Assembly: GCF_900177535.1 (NCBI RefSeq) | Contig: NZ_FXAJ01000001.1 | Location: 248,001 to 312,000 of the forward strand | Reading direction: 5' to 3' | Length of the DNA stretch: 64,000 nt | Source of the DNA: Priestia filamentosa | Lineage (GTDB): Bacteria; Bacillota; Bacilli; Bacillales; Bacillaceae_H | Shown: piece after piece, positions 39,087 to 48,365 of the stretch | Numbering within the stretch: the first letter of the stretch is position 1 | How the letters are laid out: each line of letters opens with the position of its first letter | The notes under the pieces: model-generated | Seen by the model: the letters and a program-made list of their open reading frames with translations, nothing else | What the model was told of the DNA's origin: nothing | The model's database searches: none | Program-made: the position numbers and the translations under genes

Positions 39087-41294
39087 ATGGCAAATGAACA
39101 AGTGCTAACAGCGGAACAAGTCATTGACAATGCAGCAAAATATTTAGTAGGTGAAGACTTACTATTTGTTGAAAAAGCATACCAATTTGCAAAAGAGGCT
39201 CATCAGCATCAGTATCGAAAATCAGGTGAGCCTTATATTATTCATCCGATCCAAGTAGCGGGTATTCTCGTTGATTTAGACATGGATCCGTCAACAGTAG
39301 CGGCTGGCTTTTTACATGATGTTGTAGAAGATACAGAAGTTACTCTTGAAGAAATTGAAAAAGCTTTTACAGCAGAAGTTGCAATGCTTGTTGATGGCGT
39401 AACAAAGCTTGGGAAAATTAAATATAAATCGAAGGAAGAACAGCAAGCAGAGAATCATCGCAAAATGTTTGTAGCAATGGCGCAGGATATCCGCGTCATT
39501 TTAATTAAGCTTGCAGACCGTCTTCATAATATGAGAACGTTGAAGCACCTTCCACAAGAAAAACAGCGCCGCATTTCTAATGAAACGCTGGAGATTTTTG
39601 CACCGCTTGCTCATCGATTGGGGATTTCAAAAATTAAATGGGAGTTAGAAGATACGTCTCTTCGCTACCTAAATCCGCAACAGTACTATCGTATTGTAAA
39701 CTTGATGAAAAAGAAACGTGCAGAACGTGAAGAATATTTAGAAGAAGTTATTGGTGAAGTTCGAGCACAAGTTGAAGATGTGAAGATTAAAGCTGAAATT
39801 TCTGGGCGTCCAAAGCATATTTACTCAATTTACCGAAAAATGGCGCTTCAAAATAAACAGTTTAACGAAATATATGATCTTTTAGCTGTCCGCATTATCG
39901 TCAACAGCATCAAAGACTGTTATGCTGTGTTAGGTATTATTCATACATGTTATAAACCAATGCCAGGACGGTTTAAAGATTATATTGCCATGCCAAAACC
40001 AAATATGTATCAGTCTTTGCATACAACTGTTATTGGACCAAAAGGTGATCCGCTTGAGGTTCAAATTCGTACGAGTGAAATGCATAATATTGCTGAGTAT
40101 GGAATTGCCGCACACTGGGCGTATAAGGAAGGTAAAGCAGTTGGTGAAGGCTCTTCGTTTGAAGAGAAATTAACATGGTTTAGAGAAATCTTAGAGTTTC
40201 AAAATGAATCAACAAATGCAGAAGAATTCATGGAATCTCTAAAACTGGACCTTTTTGCTGATATGGTATACATTTTCACACCAAAAGGAGATGTCATTGA
40301 GCTTCCTTCAGGATCTGTTCCAATTGACTTTTCTTATCGAATTCATTCAGAGATCGGGAACAAAACGATTGGTGCTAAAGTAAATGGCAAGATGGTGACG
40401 CTTGATTATCAGCTGAAAACAGGCGATATTATTGAGATTTTAACATCTAAGCATTCTTATGGGCCAAGCCAAGACTGGCTTAAGCTTGCTAAAACAACAC
40501 AAGCTAAAAATAAAATTCGCCAGTTTTTCAAGAAGCAGCAGCGTGAAGAAAATATCGAAAAAGGCCGCGAGCTTGTTGAAAAAGAAATTCGTCAAATGGA
40601 ATTTGACTTGAAAGAAGTACTAACAGCTGAGAACTTAAAGCGTGTTACAGAAAAATTCAATTTTTCAAATGAAGAAGATATGTACGCAGCTGTTGGATAT
40701 AATGGGATTACAGCTTTACAAGTTGCTAATCGACTCACGGACAAATGGCGTAAACAACGTGATTTAGAGCAGCAAGAAGCAGCTTTGAAAGAAACAGTTG
40801 AAGAAGTGAACAGAACGAACAAAGTTCAAAAGAAGAAAAGACGCGATTCGGGTGTACGGGTAAAAGGAGTCGACAATTTACTTGTCCGCATTTCAAAGTG
40901 CTGTAACCCTGTTCCAGGGGACGAGATTGTTGGGTTTATTACAAAAGGTCGAGGTGTCTCTGTACACCGTGATGACTGTCCAAATGTGCACGTAGAAGAA
41001 GCGCAAGAGCGACTTATTCCTGTTGAATGGGAATCAGATATCAAAGAAGGCCGCGAATTTAATGTTGAGATTGAAATTTCAGGTTATGATCGAGCAGGCT
41101 TATTAAATGAAGTACTTCAAACTGTAAATGATAGTAAAACAAATATTTCCGCCGTTTCTGGCAAGTCTGACCGTAATAAGATGGCAAGCATTCATATGTC
41201 ACTAGCGATTACAAACATTAGTCATCTTCATAAAGTAGTCGAAAAAATTAAGCATATTCCAGACATCTACTCTGTTCGTCGGATTATGCATTAA
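39087..41294 (+). CDS. relA: Bifunctional (p)ppGpp synthetase/hydrolase Rel
   Basis: A 735-residue long RSH protein (734 in B. subtilis). It has an N-terminal HD hydrolase domain with intact HDVVEDTEV (about 76-84), the synthetase domain (GRPKHIYSIYRKM, about 240-252, and YKPMPGRFKDYIAMPKPN), TGS (about 390-455), the zinc-finger/RIS segment with SKCCNPVPGDEIVGF, and a C-terminal ACT domain. It makes and degrades the stringent alarmones in response to uncharged tRNA on ribosomes. dtd follows after 15 bp. Confidence 0.99.
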   Translation: MANEQVLTAEQVIDNAAKYLVGEDLLFVEKAYQFAKEAHQHQYRKSGEPYIIHPIQVAGILVDLDMDPSTVAAGFLHDVVEDTEVTLEEIEKAFTAEVAMLVDGVTKLGKIKYKSKEEQQAENHRKMFVAMAQDIRVILIKLADRLHNMRTLKHLPQEKQRRISNETLEIFAPLAHRLGISKIKWELEDTSLRYLNPQQYYRIVNLMKKKRAEREEYLEEVIGEVRAQVEDVKIKAEISGRPKHIYSIYRKMALQNKQFNEIYDLLAVRIIVNSIKDCYAVLGIIHTCYKPMPGRFKDYIAMPKPNMYQSLHTTVIGPKGDPLEVQIRTSEMHNIAEYGIAAHWAYKEGKAVGEGSSFEEKLTWFREILEFQNESTNAEEFMESLKLDLFADMVYIFTPKGDVIELPSGSVPIDFSYRIHSEIGNKTIGAKVNGKMVTLDYQLKTGDIIEILTSKHSYGPSQDWLKLAKTTQAKNKIRQFFKKQQREENIEKGRELVEKEIRQMEFDLKEVLTAENLKRVTEKFNFSNEEDMYAAVGYNGITALQVANRLTDKWRKQRDLEQQEAALKETVEEVNRTNKVQKKKRRDSGVRVKGVDNLLVRISKCCNPVPGDEIVGFITKGRGVSVHRDDCPNVHVEEAQERLIPVEWESDIKEGREFNVEIEISGYDRAGLLNEVLQTVNDSKTNISAVSGKSDRNKMASIHMSLAITNISHLHKVVEKIKHIPDIYSVRRIMH

Positions 41295-41309
41295 ACAAGG
41301 AGTTTCAGG

Positions 41310-41756
41310 ATGAAAGTAGTATTACAGCGAGCAAAAGATGCTAAAGTAACAGTAGAAGGTACGACAGTTGGAGCAATAAGTAAAGGACTTGTTCTTTTAG
41401 TTGGTGTTACACATGAAGATACAGAAGAAGACGTAAAGTACTTAGCTGGAAAAATTCCTAACCTCCGTATTTTTGAAGATGAAAGTGAAAAAATGAATTT
41501 ATCGCTTTTAGATGTTGAAGGAGCTATTTTATCTGTTTCGCAGTTCACACTTTACGGTGATTGTCGAAAAGGTCGCCGTCCAAACTTTATGGGAGCGGCT
41601 AAACCAGACAAAGCTGAACTTCTTTATGAAAAGTTTAATGCAGCACTTAGAGAAAAAGGAATCATTGTAGAAACCGGAACGTTTGGAGCAATGATGGACG
41701 TTTCATTTACAAATGATGGACCTGTAACACTTATTTTAGAAAGTAAAGACAAATAG
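41310..41756 (+). CDS. dtd: D-aminoacyl-tRNA deacylase
   Basis: A 148-residue protein with the two DTD signatures [15 protein letters not shown] (about 77-91) and NDGPVT near the C-terminus. It hydrolyses D-aminoacyl-tRNAs, notably D-Tyr-tRNA, and also misacylated Gly. It follows relA as in B. subtilis. Its stop codon lies inside the terminator stem. Confidence 0.97.
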   Translation: MKVVLQRAKDAKVTVEGTTVGAISKGLVLLVGVTHEDTEEDVKYLAGKIPNLRIFEDESEKMNLSLLDVEGAILSVSQFTLYGDCRKGRRPNFMGAAKPDKAELLYEKFNAALREKGIIVETGTFGAMMDVSFTNDGPVTLILESKDK

Positions 41757-41779
41757 GAAAAATCCTATTTGTCTTTTTT
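41745..41779. terminator. Shared terminator of dtd and the convergent amidase gene
   Basis: A perfect 14-bp stem (41745-41758 with 41763-41776) around AAAA, T run. The dtd TAG (41754-41756) is in the 5' arm, and the opposing gene ends at 41778, right at the edge. Confidence 0.92.
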
Positions 41780-42644
41780 AATGAAAATAAGCTGCCAGTC
41801 CTTCTGAAATAGAGGAGGCCATTTTTCTTTGAAAACCAGAGGAAGTAATCGTTTCTTCTTCTTTCTCATTACTCAAAAAGCCGAGTTCAAGCAGAATGGA
41901 AGGATGCTCATTTTCTCGAAGTACAAAGTAATCACCAAAGCGTGACTTTCCATCTTTTAATGGGGAATTTTTTACAATCCCTTTATGGATTGTATGAGCT
42001 GCACTTGGACTTTCATAATAGTACGTAATAAGCCCGTTAATAGAAGGATTCTTATGGCTATTGTAGTGCAGACTAACAAATAAATCTGCTTCATTTCGAT
42101 TAGCTAAAGCAACGCGTTCTTTTAAAGATACTGTTTTATCACTTGTTCTAGTTAGAATAACATGGGCCCCATGAGTTTCAAGTGTCTGTTTTAAAAGAAG
42201 GGCTGTGTTGAGATTAAGCGTTTTTTCATATGTCCCAAATTTCCCTGTTGTTCCTCTGTCATCTCCGCCATGACCAGGATCGATAATAATGGTTTTACCT
42301 GAAAGAGAGTCATACGGAATAGTGGGTGATGTTGATGCCTGGGCTTTCCCATCAAGAAGAGGGGTCATTTCTTTTAAATAAACATTTGATACCCATCCTT
42401 TCTTTCCATTCAAAAGTTGAACGTACGACCAGCTTATATCACGTTTAATAAGTGATAAGATATCCCCATTGTGAACAACAGTTACAATAGAATGATCTGT
42501 GCTTGGCCCACTTCGAACGTTAAGTGTACTTGCATTAACCGTTAAAAACTCACTTTGTGCCTCAATTGGTTTTTCAACGTTTAGCGTCAAGGAGCAAACA
42601 CCAAGGATAAGAGCTAAAAGAAACAGTCGTCTTAATTTACTCAA
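41778..42644 (-). CDS. N-acetylmuramoyl-L-alanine amidase with one SH3 domain
   Basis: A 288-residue secreted protein: signal peptide (about 1-28), one bacterial SH3 domain (about 34-92, LNVRSGPSTDHSIVTVV) and an amidase_3 catalytic domain (about 113-285). Zinc and catalytic residues appear in IIDPGHGGDDRGTTG, SLHYNSHKN and LLELGFLSN. It cleaves the lactyl-Ala bond of peptidoglycan. It occupies the yrvJ locus, but B. subtilis YrvJ is much longer with several SH3 repeats, so this is a short version. Confidence 0.88.
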   Translation of the reverse strand: MSKLRRLFLLALILGVCSLTLNVEKPIEAQSEFLTVNASTLNVRSGPSTDHSIVTVVHNGDILSLIKRDISWSYVQLLNGKKGWVSNVYLKEMTPLLDGKAQASTSPTIPYDSLSGKTIIIDPGHGGDDRGTTGKFGTYEKTLNLNTALLLKQTLETHGAHVILTRTSDKTVSLKERVALANRNEADLFVSLHYNSHKNPSINGLITYYYESPSAAHTIHKGIVKNSPLKDGKSRFGDYFVLRENEHPSILLELGFLSNEKEEETITSSGFQRKMASSISEGLAAYFH

Positions 42645-42759
42645 TCAAACACGCCTCCATTTTTTAAACTCCACATCATATTCTTTTCATTTGTATAAAT
42701 TCCTGTTAAAAAAGGGAAAATAGAAAGAGTATTTATTCGACATAGAAAAGAGGGGTTTG

Positions 42760-42927
42760 ATGAAATTTAGCGAACACGGAGAGCGGAAGTTTGGATATCA
42801 TCAGTCATTACACGATATTAATTATCATGAAAAATCACTTGAAAATAACCCACTTTACGTAGGAATGGAGTTTGGAGTCACATCACGAGAAATTCAGAAG
42901 TTAAAAAGCCATTTAGAGCGCTCATAA
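42760..42927 (+). CDS. Small conserved-looking protein at the yrzK position
   Basis: A 55-residue ORF with AGAGGGG 6-8 bp before the ATG. It is charged, His-rich at the start (KFGYHQSLHDINYHEKS), then PLYVGMEFGVTSREIQKLK, suggesting a helical C-terminus. A small gene of similar size (yrzK) is at this place in B. subtilis; identity is inferred from position. No function known. Confidence 0.6.
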   Translation: MKFSEHGERKFGYHQSLHDINYHEKSLENNPLYVGMEFGVTSREIQKLKSHLERS

Positions 42928-42940
42928 AATTGAAAGGTTC

Positions 42941-42969
42941 TTGACAATCTTCCTGTTCCTTCGTAATAT
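42941..42969 (+). promoter_or_regulatory. SigA promoter of hisS-aspS
   Basis: TTGACA (42941-42946), 17 bp, TAATAT (42964-42969), followed by the T-box leader. Confidence 0.8.
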
Positions 42970-42975
42970 AGAAGA

Positions 42976-43272
42976 CAATTGCTAGTTTACGAAAAACCAA
43001 TATTATATATTGCCGTTGATGGAGAAAAGTAGCTATAATCCCACAAGAAAAGAGAGAAAATGCCTTGGGCTGAAAGCATTTTTACTTGCTGTATAGTGAA
43101 CGAACACTTCTGAGGTTTCACTTTGAAAAGAGTTATTCTTAGTAGGAGATGAACGCATAATTTTTGCGTTATAAAATAGAGTGGGAGCCTAATGATGCGG
43201 CTTCAACTAGGGTGGTACCACGAAAATACTTTCGTCCCTACATATATGTAGGGGGTTGAAGGTATTTTTTTT
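42976..43272 (+). promoter_or_regulatory. T-box riboswitch upstream of hisS
   Basis: About 300 nt of leader containing the T-box sequence AGGGTGGTACCACG (43209-43222), then a long terminator hairpin (43223-43270, core CCCTACATATATGTAGGG at 43236-43253) ending in T. A probable specifier codon CAC (His) lies in the stem I loop at 43105-43107. Uncharged tRNA-His should favour the antiterminator and allow hisS expression. Confidence 0.9.
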
Positions 43273-43298
43273 ATGGATTTTATAAAGGAGGAACAAAA

Positions 43299-44570
43299 AT
43301 GAGCATTGATATCCCAAGAGGAACCCAAGATATTCTGCCAGGAACAGTTGAGAAGTGGCAGTATATTGAACAGAAAGCAAGAGAAATTTGCCGTGCGTTT
43401 CGTTATCAAGAAATTCGTACGCCAATGTTTGAACATACAGAATTGTTTAAACGCGGAGTAGGGGATACAACAGATGTTGTTCAAAAAGAAATGTATACGT
43501 TTGAAGACAGAGGTGGACGCAGCATTACGCTAAGACCAGAAGGTACAGCAGCTGTTGTACGCTCTTTTGTAGAGAACAAAATGTTTGGAAATCCAACGCA
43601 ACCTATTAAACTTTTCTATACTGGTCCAATGTTTCGCTATGAGCGTCCACAGGCAGGTCGTTTCCGTCAGTTCGTTCAGTTTGGGGTAGAAGCAATCGGA
43701 AGCAATGATCCAAGCATTGATGCAGAAGTATTGTCGCTTGTGATGAATTTCTATCAATCGCTTGGATTGAAGAAACTGAAGCTTGTTTTAAATAGCCTTG
43801 GAGATACAGAAAGTAGAATGGCTCATAGAGATGCGCTTATTAATCACTTCAAACCAAGAATTAACGAGTTTTGTTCAGACTGTCAAAATCGTCTTGAAAC
43901 AAATCCACTTCGTATTCTTGATTGTAAGAAAGATCGCAATCATGAGCTTATGAAGACAGCTCCATCTATTCTTGATTATCTAAATGATTACTCAAAAGAG
44001 TATTTTGAAAAAGTGCAGCAATATTTAACAGACTTACATATTCCGTTTGAGGTAGATGCAAATCTTGTTAGAGGCTTGGACTATTACAACCACACAGCAT
44101 TTGAAGTAATGAGCGAAGCAGAAGGCTTTGGCGCTATTACAACACTATGCGGAGGAGGTCGTTACAACGGTTTATCCGAGCAAATTGGGGGACCTGAAGC
44201 TCCGGGAATTGGATTTGCCTTAAGTATTGAGCGTCTTCTAGCAGCTCTTGAAGCAGAATCTGTTGAGCTTCCAATCGAGCAAGGTATTGATTGCTACGTT
44301 GTTACACTTGGCGATAAAGCAAAAGATAAGTCTGTTTCACTTGTAAATGATCTTCGTCTAAGCGGAGTTGCAGCGGAGAAAGACTATCAAGATAAAAAAG
44401 TAAAAGCACAATTTAAAGCAGCTGATCGACTTAGTGCAAAATATGTTGCAGTCCTTGGAGACGATGAGCTCGAACAAAATGTTATCAATGTAAAGAACAT
44501 GGAAACAGGTGAACAAGAAGAAGTTTCGCTTTCGTCGTTTGTTTCATATGTAAAAGAAAAATTATTATAG
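43299..44570 (+). CDS. hisS: Histidyl-tRNA synthetase
   Basis: A 423-residue class-II synthetase (424 in B. subtilis). Motif 1 region near the N-terminus, [13 protein letters not shown] (about 81-93), motif 2 [15 protein letters not shown], the HisRS signature [15 protein letters not shown] (about 257-271), GGGRYNGL and motif 3 [12 protein letters not shown]-terminal anticodon domain at about 330-420. T-box regulated, operon with aspS. Confidence 0.98.
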   Translation: MSIDIPRGTQDILPGTVEKWQYIEQKAREICRAFRYQEIRTPMFEHTELFKRGVGDTTDVVQKEMYTFEDRGGRSITLRPEGTAAVVRSFVENKMFGNPTQPIKLFYTGPMFRYERPQAGRFRQFVQFGVEAIGSNDPSIDAEVLSLVMNFYQSLGLKKLKLVLNSLGDTESRMAHRDALINHFKPRINEFCSDCQNRLETNPLRILDCKKDRNHELMKTAPSILDYLNDYSKEYFEKVQQYLTDLHIPFEVDANLVRGLDYYNHTAFEVMSEAEGFGAITTLCGGGRYNGLSEQIGGPEAPGIGFALSIERLLAALEAESVELPIEQGIDCYVVTLGDKAKDKSVSLVNDLRLSGVAAEKDYQDKKVKAQFKAADRLSAKYVAVLGDDELEQNVINVKNMETGEQEEVSLSSFVSYVKEKLL

Positions 44571-44581
44571 GGGGAATTAAG

Positions 44582-46354
44582 ATGACAAAAAGATCATACT
44601 TTTGCGGAGAAGTAACTGAAAAAGCTATTGGCGAAAAAGTACACTTAAAAGGTTGGGTACAAACGCGCCGTGACTTAGGCGGACTAATTTTTATTGATTT
44701 ACGAGACCGCACGGGGATTGTACAAGTTGTATTTAATCCAGATCTTTCGAAAGAAGCGCTTCAAACGGCTGAAGGCATCCGAAGTGAGTTTGTCCTACAT
44801 GTAGAAGGTGAAGTTGTTGCACGTGCAGCCAACACAGTAAACGAGAACCTTGCAACAGGAAAAATCGAAGTTCACGTTCAAAATGTTGAAGTTATTAATA
44901 AAGCTAAAACACCTCCTTTTTCAATTGATAACAAAGTGGAAGTTTCAGAAGATGTTCGATTAAAATATCGTTATTTAGACCTTCGTCGTCCTGTTATGTT
45001 TGAAACGTTCAAAATGCGTCATCAAACAACAAAAGCTATACGTTCGTTTTTAGATGATCAAGGCTTCTTAGATGTTGAAACACCAATGCTTACAAATGAT
45101 ACACCTGAAGGAGCGCGAAGCTACCTTGTTCCAAGTCGCGTGCATCCTGGTGAATTTTATGCACTGCCACAGTCTCCACAGCTTTTTAAACAGCTGCTCA
45201 TGGTTGGCGGTATTGAGCGCTATTACCAAATTGCGCGCTGTTTCCGAGATGAAGACTTACGTGCAGATCGTCAGCCAGAATTTACACAAGTGGACATTGA
45301 AATGTCATTTCTAGAAATTGACGACATTATTGAACTTGGTGAACAAATGATGAAGAAAGTGATGAAGGAAGTAAAAGGACTTGATATTCCAACACCATTC
45401 CCTCGTCTTTCATATGAAGAAGCAATGAATCGTTTTGGTTCTGACAAGCCTGATACGCGCTTTGAGATGGAGTTCATTAATATGGGGGAGCTTGCTTCAG
45501 ATTGTGGTTTTAAAGTATTTAAGAGTGCAATTGAAAATGGTGGAGCTGTAAAAGCTCTCAACGTAAAAGGAGCAGCTTCTAAATATTCTCGTAAAGACAT
45601 TGATGGCTTAACAGAGTATGCAGCTCGCTACGGTGCAAAAGGTCTTGCATGGCTAAAAGTAGAAGATGAAATTAAAGGACCAATTGCTAAATTCTTTAGT
45701 GATGAAGAAAAAGAACAAATCATCAAACTAGCTGAAGCAGAACAAGGAGATTTATTGCTATTTGTTGCTGACAAATCATCTGTTGTTGCAAGTGCACTCG
45801 GTGCTCTCCGTCTAAAACTAGGAAAAGACCTTGAGCTTATCGATGAAAGTAAATTCAATTTCCTCTGGGTAACAGATTGGCCACTTCTTGAGTATGATGA
45901 AGAAGAAGGACGCTATTTTGCAGCGCATCATCCATTTACAATGCCTGTTCGTGAAGACGTAGAGAAACTTGAAACAGCTCCTGAAGAAGTAAAAGCACAA
46001 GCATATGACCTTGTTCTAAACGGATATGAGCTTGGTGGAGGGTCACTTCGTATTTATGAGCGAGACCTTCAAGAGAAGATGTTTAAGGCGCTTGGAATGA
46101 AAGAAGAAGATGCACAAGAACAGTTTGGTTTCTTGATGGAAGCTTTCGAATACGGAACGCCTCCACATGGTGGAATTGCGCTTGGTCTTGATCGTCTTGT
46201 AATGCTTCTAGCAGGACGGACAAACTTGCGCGATACAATTGCTTTCCCGAAAACAACAAGTGCAAGCTGTCCATTAACAAATGCTCCAGGACCTGTCAAT
46301 GAAGCACAGCTTGAGGAATTATCGTTAAAAAGTACCGCTAAAAAAGAAGACTAA
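44582..46354 (+). CDS. aspS: Aspartyl-tRNA synthetase
   Basis: A 590-residue bacterial-type AspRS: N-terminal OB anticodon domain (about 1-105), class-II core with [20 protein letters not shown] (motif 2, about 217-236), GAD insertion (about 290-420) and motif 3 [15 protein letters not shown]. It starts 11 bp after hisS and is expected to share the T-box control of hisS. Confidence 0.98.
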   Translation: MTKRSYFCGEVTEKAIGEKVHLKGWVQTRRDLGGLIFIDLRDRTGIVQVVFNPDLSKEALQTAEGIRSEFVLHVEGEVVARAANTVNENLATGKIEVHVQNVEVINKAKTPPFSIDNKVEVSEDVRLKYRYLDLRRPVMFETFKMRHQTTKAIRSFLDDQGFLDVETPMLTNDTPEGARSYLVPSRVHPGEFYALPQSPQLFKQLLMVGGIERYYQIARCFRDEDLRADRQPEFTQVDIEMSFLEIDDIIELGEQMMKKVMKEVKGLDIPTPFPRLSYEEAMNRFGSDKPDTRFEMEFINMGELASDCGFKVFKSAIENGGAVKALNVKGAASKYSRKDIDGLTEYAARYGAKGLAWLKVEDEIKGPIAKFFSDEEKEQIIKLAEAEQGDLLLFVADKSSVVASALGALRLKLGKDLELIDESKFNFLWVTDWPLLEYDEEEGRYFAAHHPFTMPVREDVEKLETAPEEVKAQAYDLVLNGYELGGGSLRIYERDLQEKMFKALGMKEEDAQEQFGFLMEAFEYGTPPHGGIALGLDRLVMLLAGRTNLRDTIAFPKTTSASCPLTNAPGPVNEAQLEELSLKSTAKKED

Positions 46355-46410
46355 TTTGTGAGCGTCAACTCTTGCAAAGGGTCATTCTATGTGATACTAT
46401 ACTAATACAT

Positions 46411-46596
46411 TAACAGTCCTGATGTGTTCGTCTCATTGCCTGTTGTTTTGACCGAACAGCTATATATTAGGGAGCTTGAAGTTTTTAACTGGCGTACATG
46501 CCTTTCATAAGGACGTACAAATGTTAGATTAGAGCACCCACCTGCCGAGAGCGGGTTCAAAACTTAGGAACTTAAGGACGGCACGATTGGGACATG
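46411..46596 (+). ncRNA. bsrA: 6S RNA (BsrA-like)
   Basis: The aspS-tcdA gap of 359 bp holds a structured RNA of about 185 nt. Its 5' end GTCCTGATGTG (46416-46426) pairs with the 3' end CACGATTGGGAC (46582-46593), closing a long irregular hairpin with a large internal bulge, the 6S plan. TATACT (46398-46403) is a suitable -10. B. subtilis carries 6S-1 RNA between aspS and yrvM, the same place. 6S RNA binds SigA-RNA polymerase as a promoter mimic in stationary phase. Ends are approximate. Confidence 0.82.
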
Positions 46597-46611
46597 TAAC
46601 TTAACTTATTC

Positions 46612-46642
46612 AACCCTATGCAATTTATTTGCATAGGGTTTT
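46612..46642 (+). terminator. Terminator after the 6S-like RNA
   Basis: A perfect 12-bp stem (46612-46623 with 46629-46640) with a 5-nt loop, short T tract. Confidence 0.85.
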
Positions 46643-46713
46643 CTCATGAATTGGGCAAGATGTTATAATAACACTGCTAACTTGACTAATATAAATAACG
46701 GAGTGTGAAATAC

Positions 46714-47478
46714 ATGTTACACCAGTTTTCTCGTAATGAATTAGCAATTGGAAAAGAAGGACTAGAAACATTAAAAAACAGCACTGTTGCTGTGCTTGGT
46801 GTTGGTGGCGTTGGGTCATTTGCAGCTGAGGCACTAGCACGTACGGGCGTTGGGAAAATCGTGCTTGTGGATAAGGACGATGTTGACATTACAAATGTTA
46901 ACCGCCAAATTCACGCGCTCTTGTCAACAGTAGGGCAACCAAAGGTAGACTTAATGGCTGCACGTATTCACGATATTAATAAAGAATGCGAAGTCGTGAG
47001 TTTGAAAATGTTTTATACAGAGGAAACATACGAAGAGTTTTTTGCTCATAATTTGGATTATGTTATCGATGCCTCTGATACTATTTCATATAAGATTCAT
47101 CTTATGAAAGAGTGCTTAAAACGAAACATTCCGATCATTTCAAGCATGGGAGCTGCAAATAAAACAGATCCAACAAGATTCCGTATTGCAGACATTTCAA
47201 AAACACATACAGACCCAATGGCAAAAGTCATTCGCACACGTTTACGAAAAGAACGAATTCATAAAGGTATTAAAGTTGTCTTTTCAGACGAAAGGCCGAT
47301 TGTCATCCGTGATGAAGTGAAAAAATATGTAGGAAAAGAAGACGCGAAGATTCGTAAGGCCCAAATGCCACCTTCTTCAAACGCTTTTGTTCCATCTGTA
47401 GCGGGGCTCATTATGGGAGGACATGTTATTAACGATCTTTTAAAAGATATTAAAATTAAGCGCGTTGGTGACGAATAA
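46714..47478 (+). CDS. tcdA: tRNA threonylcarbamoyladenosine dehydratase TcdA
   Basis: A 254-residue E1-like enzyme (YrvM in B. subtilis) with the ATG at 46714 spaced 8 bp from GGAGTG; the GTG at 46705 overlaps that site. Nucleotide-binding GVGGVGSFAAEALARTGVG (about 32-50) is present. It cyclises t6A37 of tRNA to ct6A using ATP. Its stop codon is in the shared hairpin with the opposing gene. Confidence 0.95.
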   Translation: MLHQFSRNELAIGKEGLETLKNSTVAVLGVGGVGSFAAEALARTGVGKIVLVDKDDVDITNVNRQIHALLSTVGQPKVDLMAARIHDINKECEVVSLKMFYTEETYEEFFAHNLDYVIDASDTISYKIHLMKECLKRNIPIISSMGAANKTDPTRFRIADISKTHTDPMAKVIRTRLRKERIHKGIKVVFSDERPIVIRDEVKKYVGKEDAKIRKAQMPPSSNAFVPSVAGLIMGGHVINDLLKDIKIKRVGDE

Positions 47479-47505
47479 GCCAGGGGAACCCCCTGGCTTA
47501 TTTTT
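47474..47505. terminator. Shared hairpin of tcdA and the convergent SDR gene
   Basis: A perfect 13-bp stem (47474-47486 with 47490-47502) with a three-base loop and a T run on the plus strand. Both stop codons are in the stem, opposite each other. Confidence 0.9.
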
Positions 47506-48352
47506 TATATCCTTTTTTAGAGAGTTCTTCTTCACTCCACTCCCAAAGGAGCTGGGCTAGATAAGGATCTTTAGCTCTTTTTGAAACACGGGCAGGTTTC
47601 TGTTTATAAAAGTAGCCTCCTGTTACGTCATCAACTTCAGTACTCTTAGCAAGATAGAGAGCTGTCTCTGCTCCTTTATCAGGAGATTGAAAGAAAGGAT
47701 TTAATACTTTATAAACGCTTTTTCCAAATCCAGTAGAGCGGTTAATTCCTAAGTTTGTGCTCACTGCTCCTGGATGAAGAGCATTTACTGTAATATCAGT
47801 ATGTGAGAGACGTTTAGCTAGCTCTTTTGTAAATAAGATATTGGCGAGTTTAGACTGTCCGTATCCTTTCATAACACTGTAATTAGTTTCTAAATTTATA
47901 TCTTCAAAATGAATTCGTCCCCATTTATGGGCACCAGAGGAGACGTTAACAATCCTCGCTTTTTGAGCAGCTTTTAAAGAATCCAAAAGAAGAAGGGTCA
48001 ACAGAAAATGTCCAAGATGATTAACACCAAGCTGTGCTTCATATCCTTCTTTTGTTACTTTTCTTTTCAGAGAAACAACGCCAGCATTATTTACAAGAAT
48101 ATCTAGCATTCCCCATTTGTTTGTAAATTGTTCGACAAAGTGGGATATACTATCAAAGTCTTCCAAATCACAAAGTAAAAGTTCGATATGAGAAGCTCTG
48201 CTTTTTTCCTTTGCTAGTCGAAGCGCTTCTTCTCCGCGCTGTTGATTGCGACAAGCCATTACAACATGTATGTTTTCTTTAGCTAAACCGACTGTTGTTG
48301 AAAGTCCCATGCCAGAATTTGCACCTGTTACAACAGCTATCTTTCTTTTCAT
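47498..48352 (-). CDS. Short-chain dehydrogenase/reductase
   Basis: A 284-residue SDR if started at 48352 (MKRKIAVVTGANSGMGLS), which is 6 bp from AAGGAG; an ATG six bases earlier lies against the site. The cofactor motif TGANSGMG (about 9-16), NNAG, catalytic Ser in VNVSSGAHKW and YGQSKLAN (Tyr-x-x-x-Lys) are all intact. It resembles the retinol dehydrogenase-like branch. Substrate unknown. B. subtilis has no gene here, so it is probably an acquisition of this lineage. Confidence 0.88.
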   Translation of the reverse strand: MKRKIAVVTGANSGMGLSTTVGLAKENIHVVMACRNQQRGEEALRLAKEKSRASHIELLLCDLEDFDSISHFVEQFTNKWGMLDILVNNAGVVSLKRKVTKEGYEAQLGVNHLGHFLLTLLLLDSLKAAQKARIVNVSSGAHKWGRIHFEDINLETNYSVMKGYGQSKLANILFTKELAKRLSHTDITVNALHPGAVSTNLGINRSTGFGKSVYKVLNPFFQSPDKGAETALYLAKSTEVDDVTGGYFYKQKPARVSKRAKDPYLAQLLWEWSEEELSKKGYKK

Positions 48353-48365
48353 ATTCATCTCCTTC

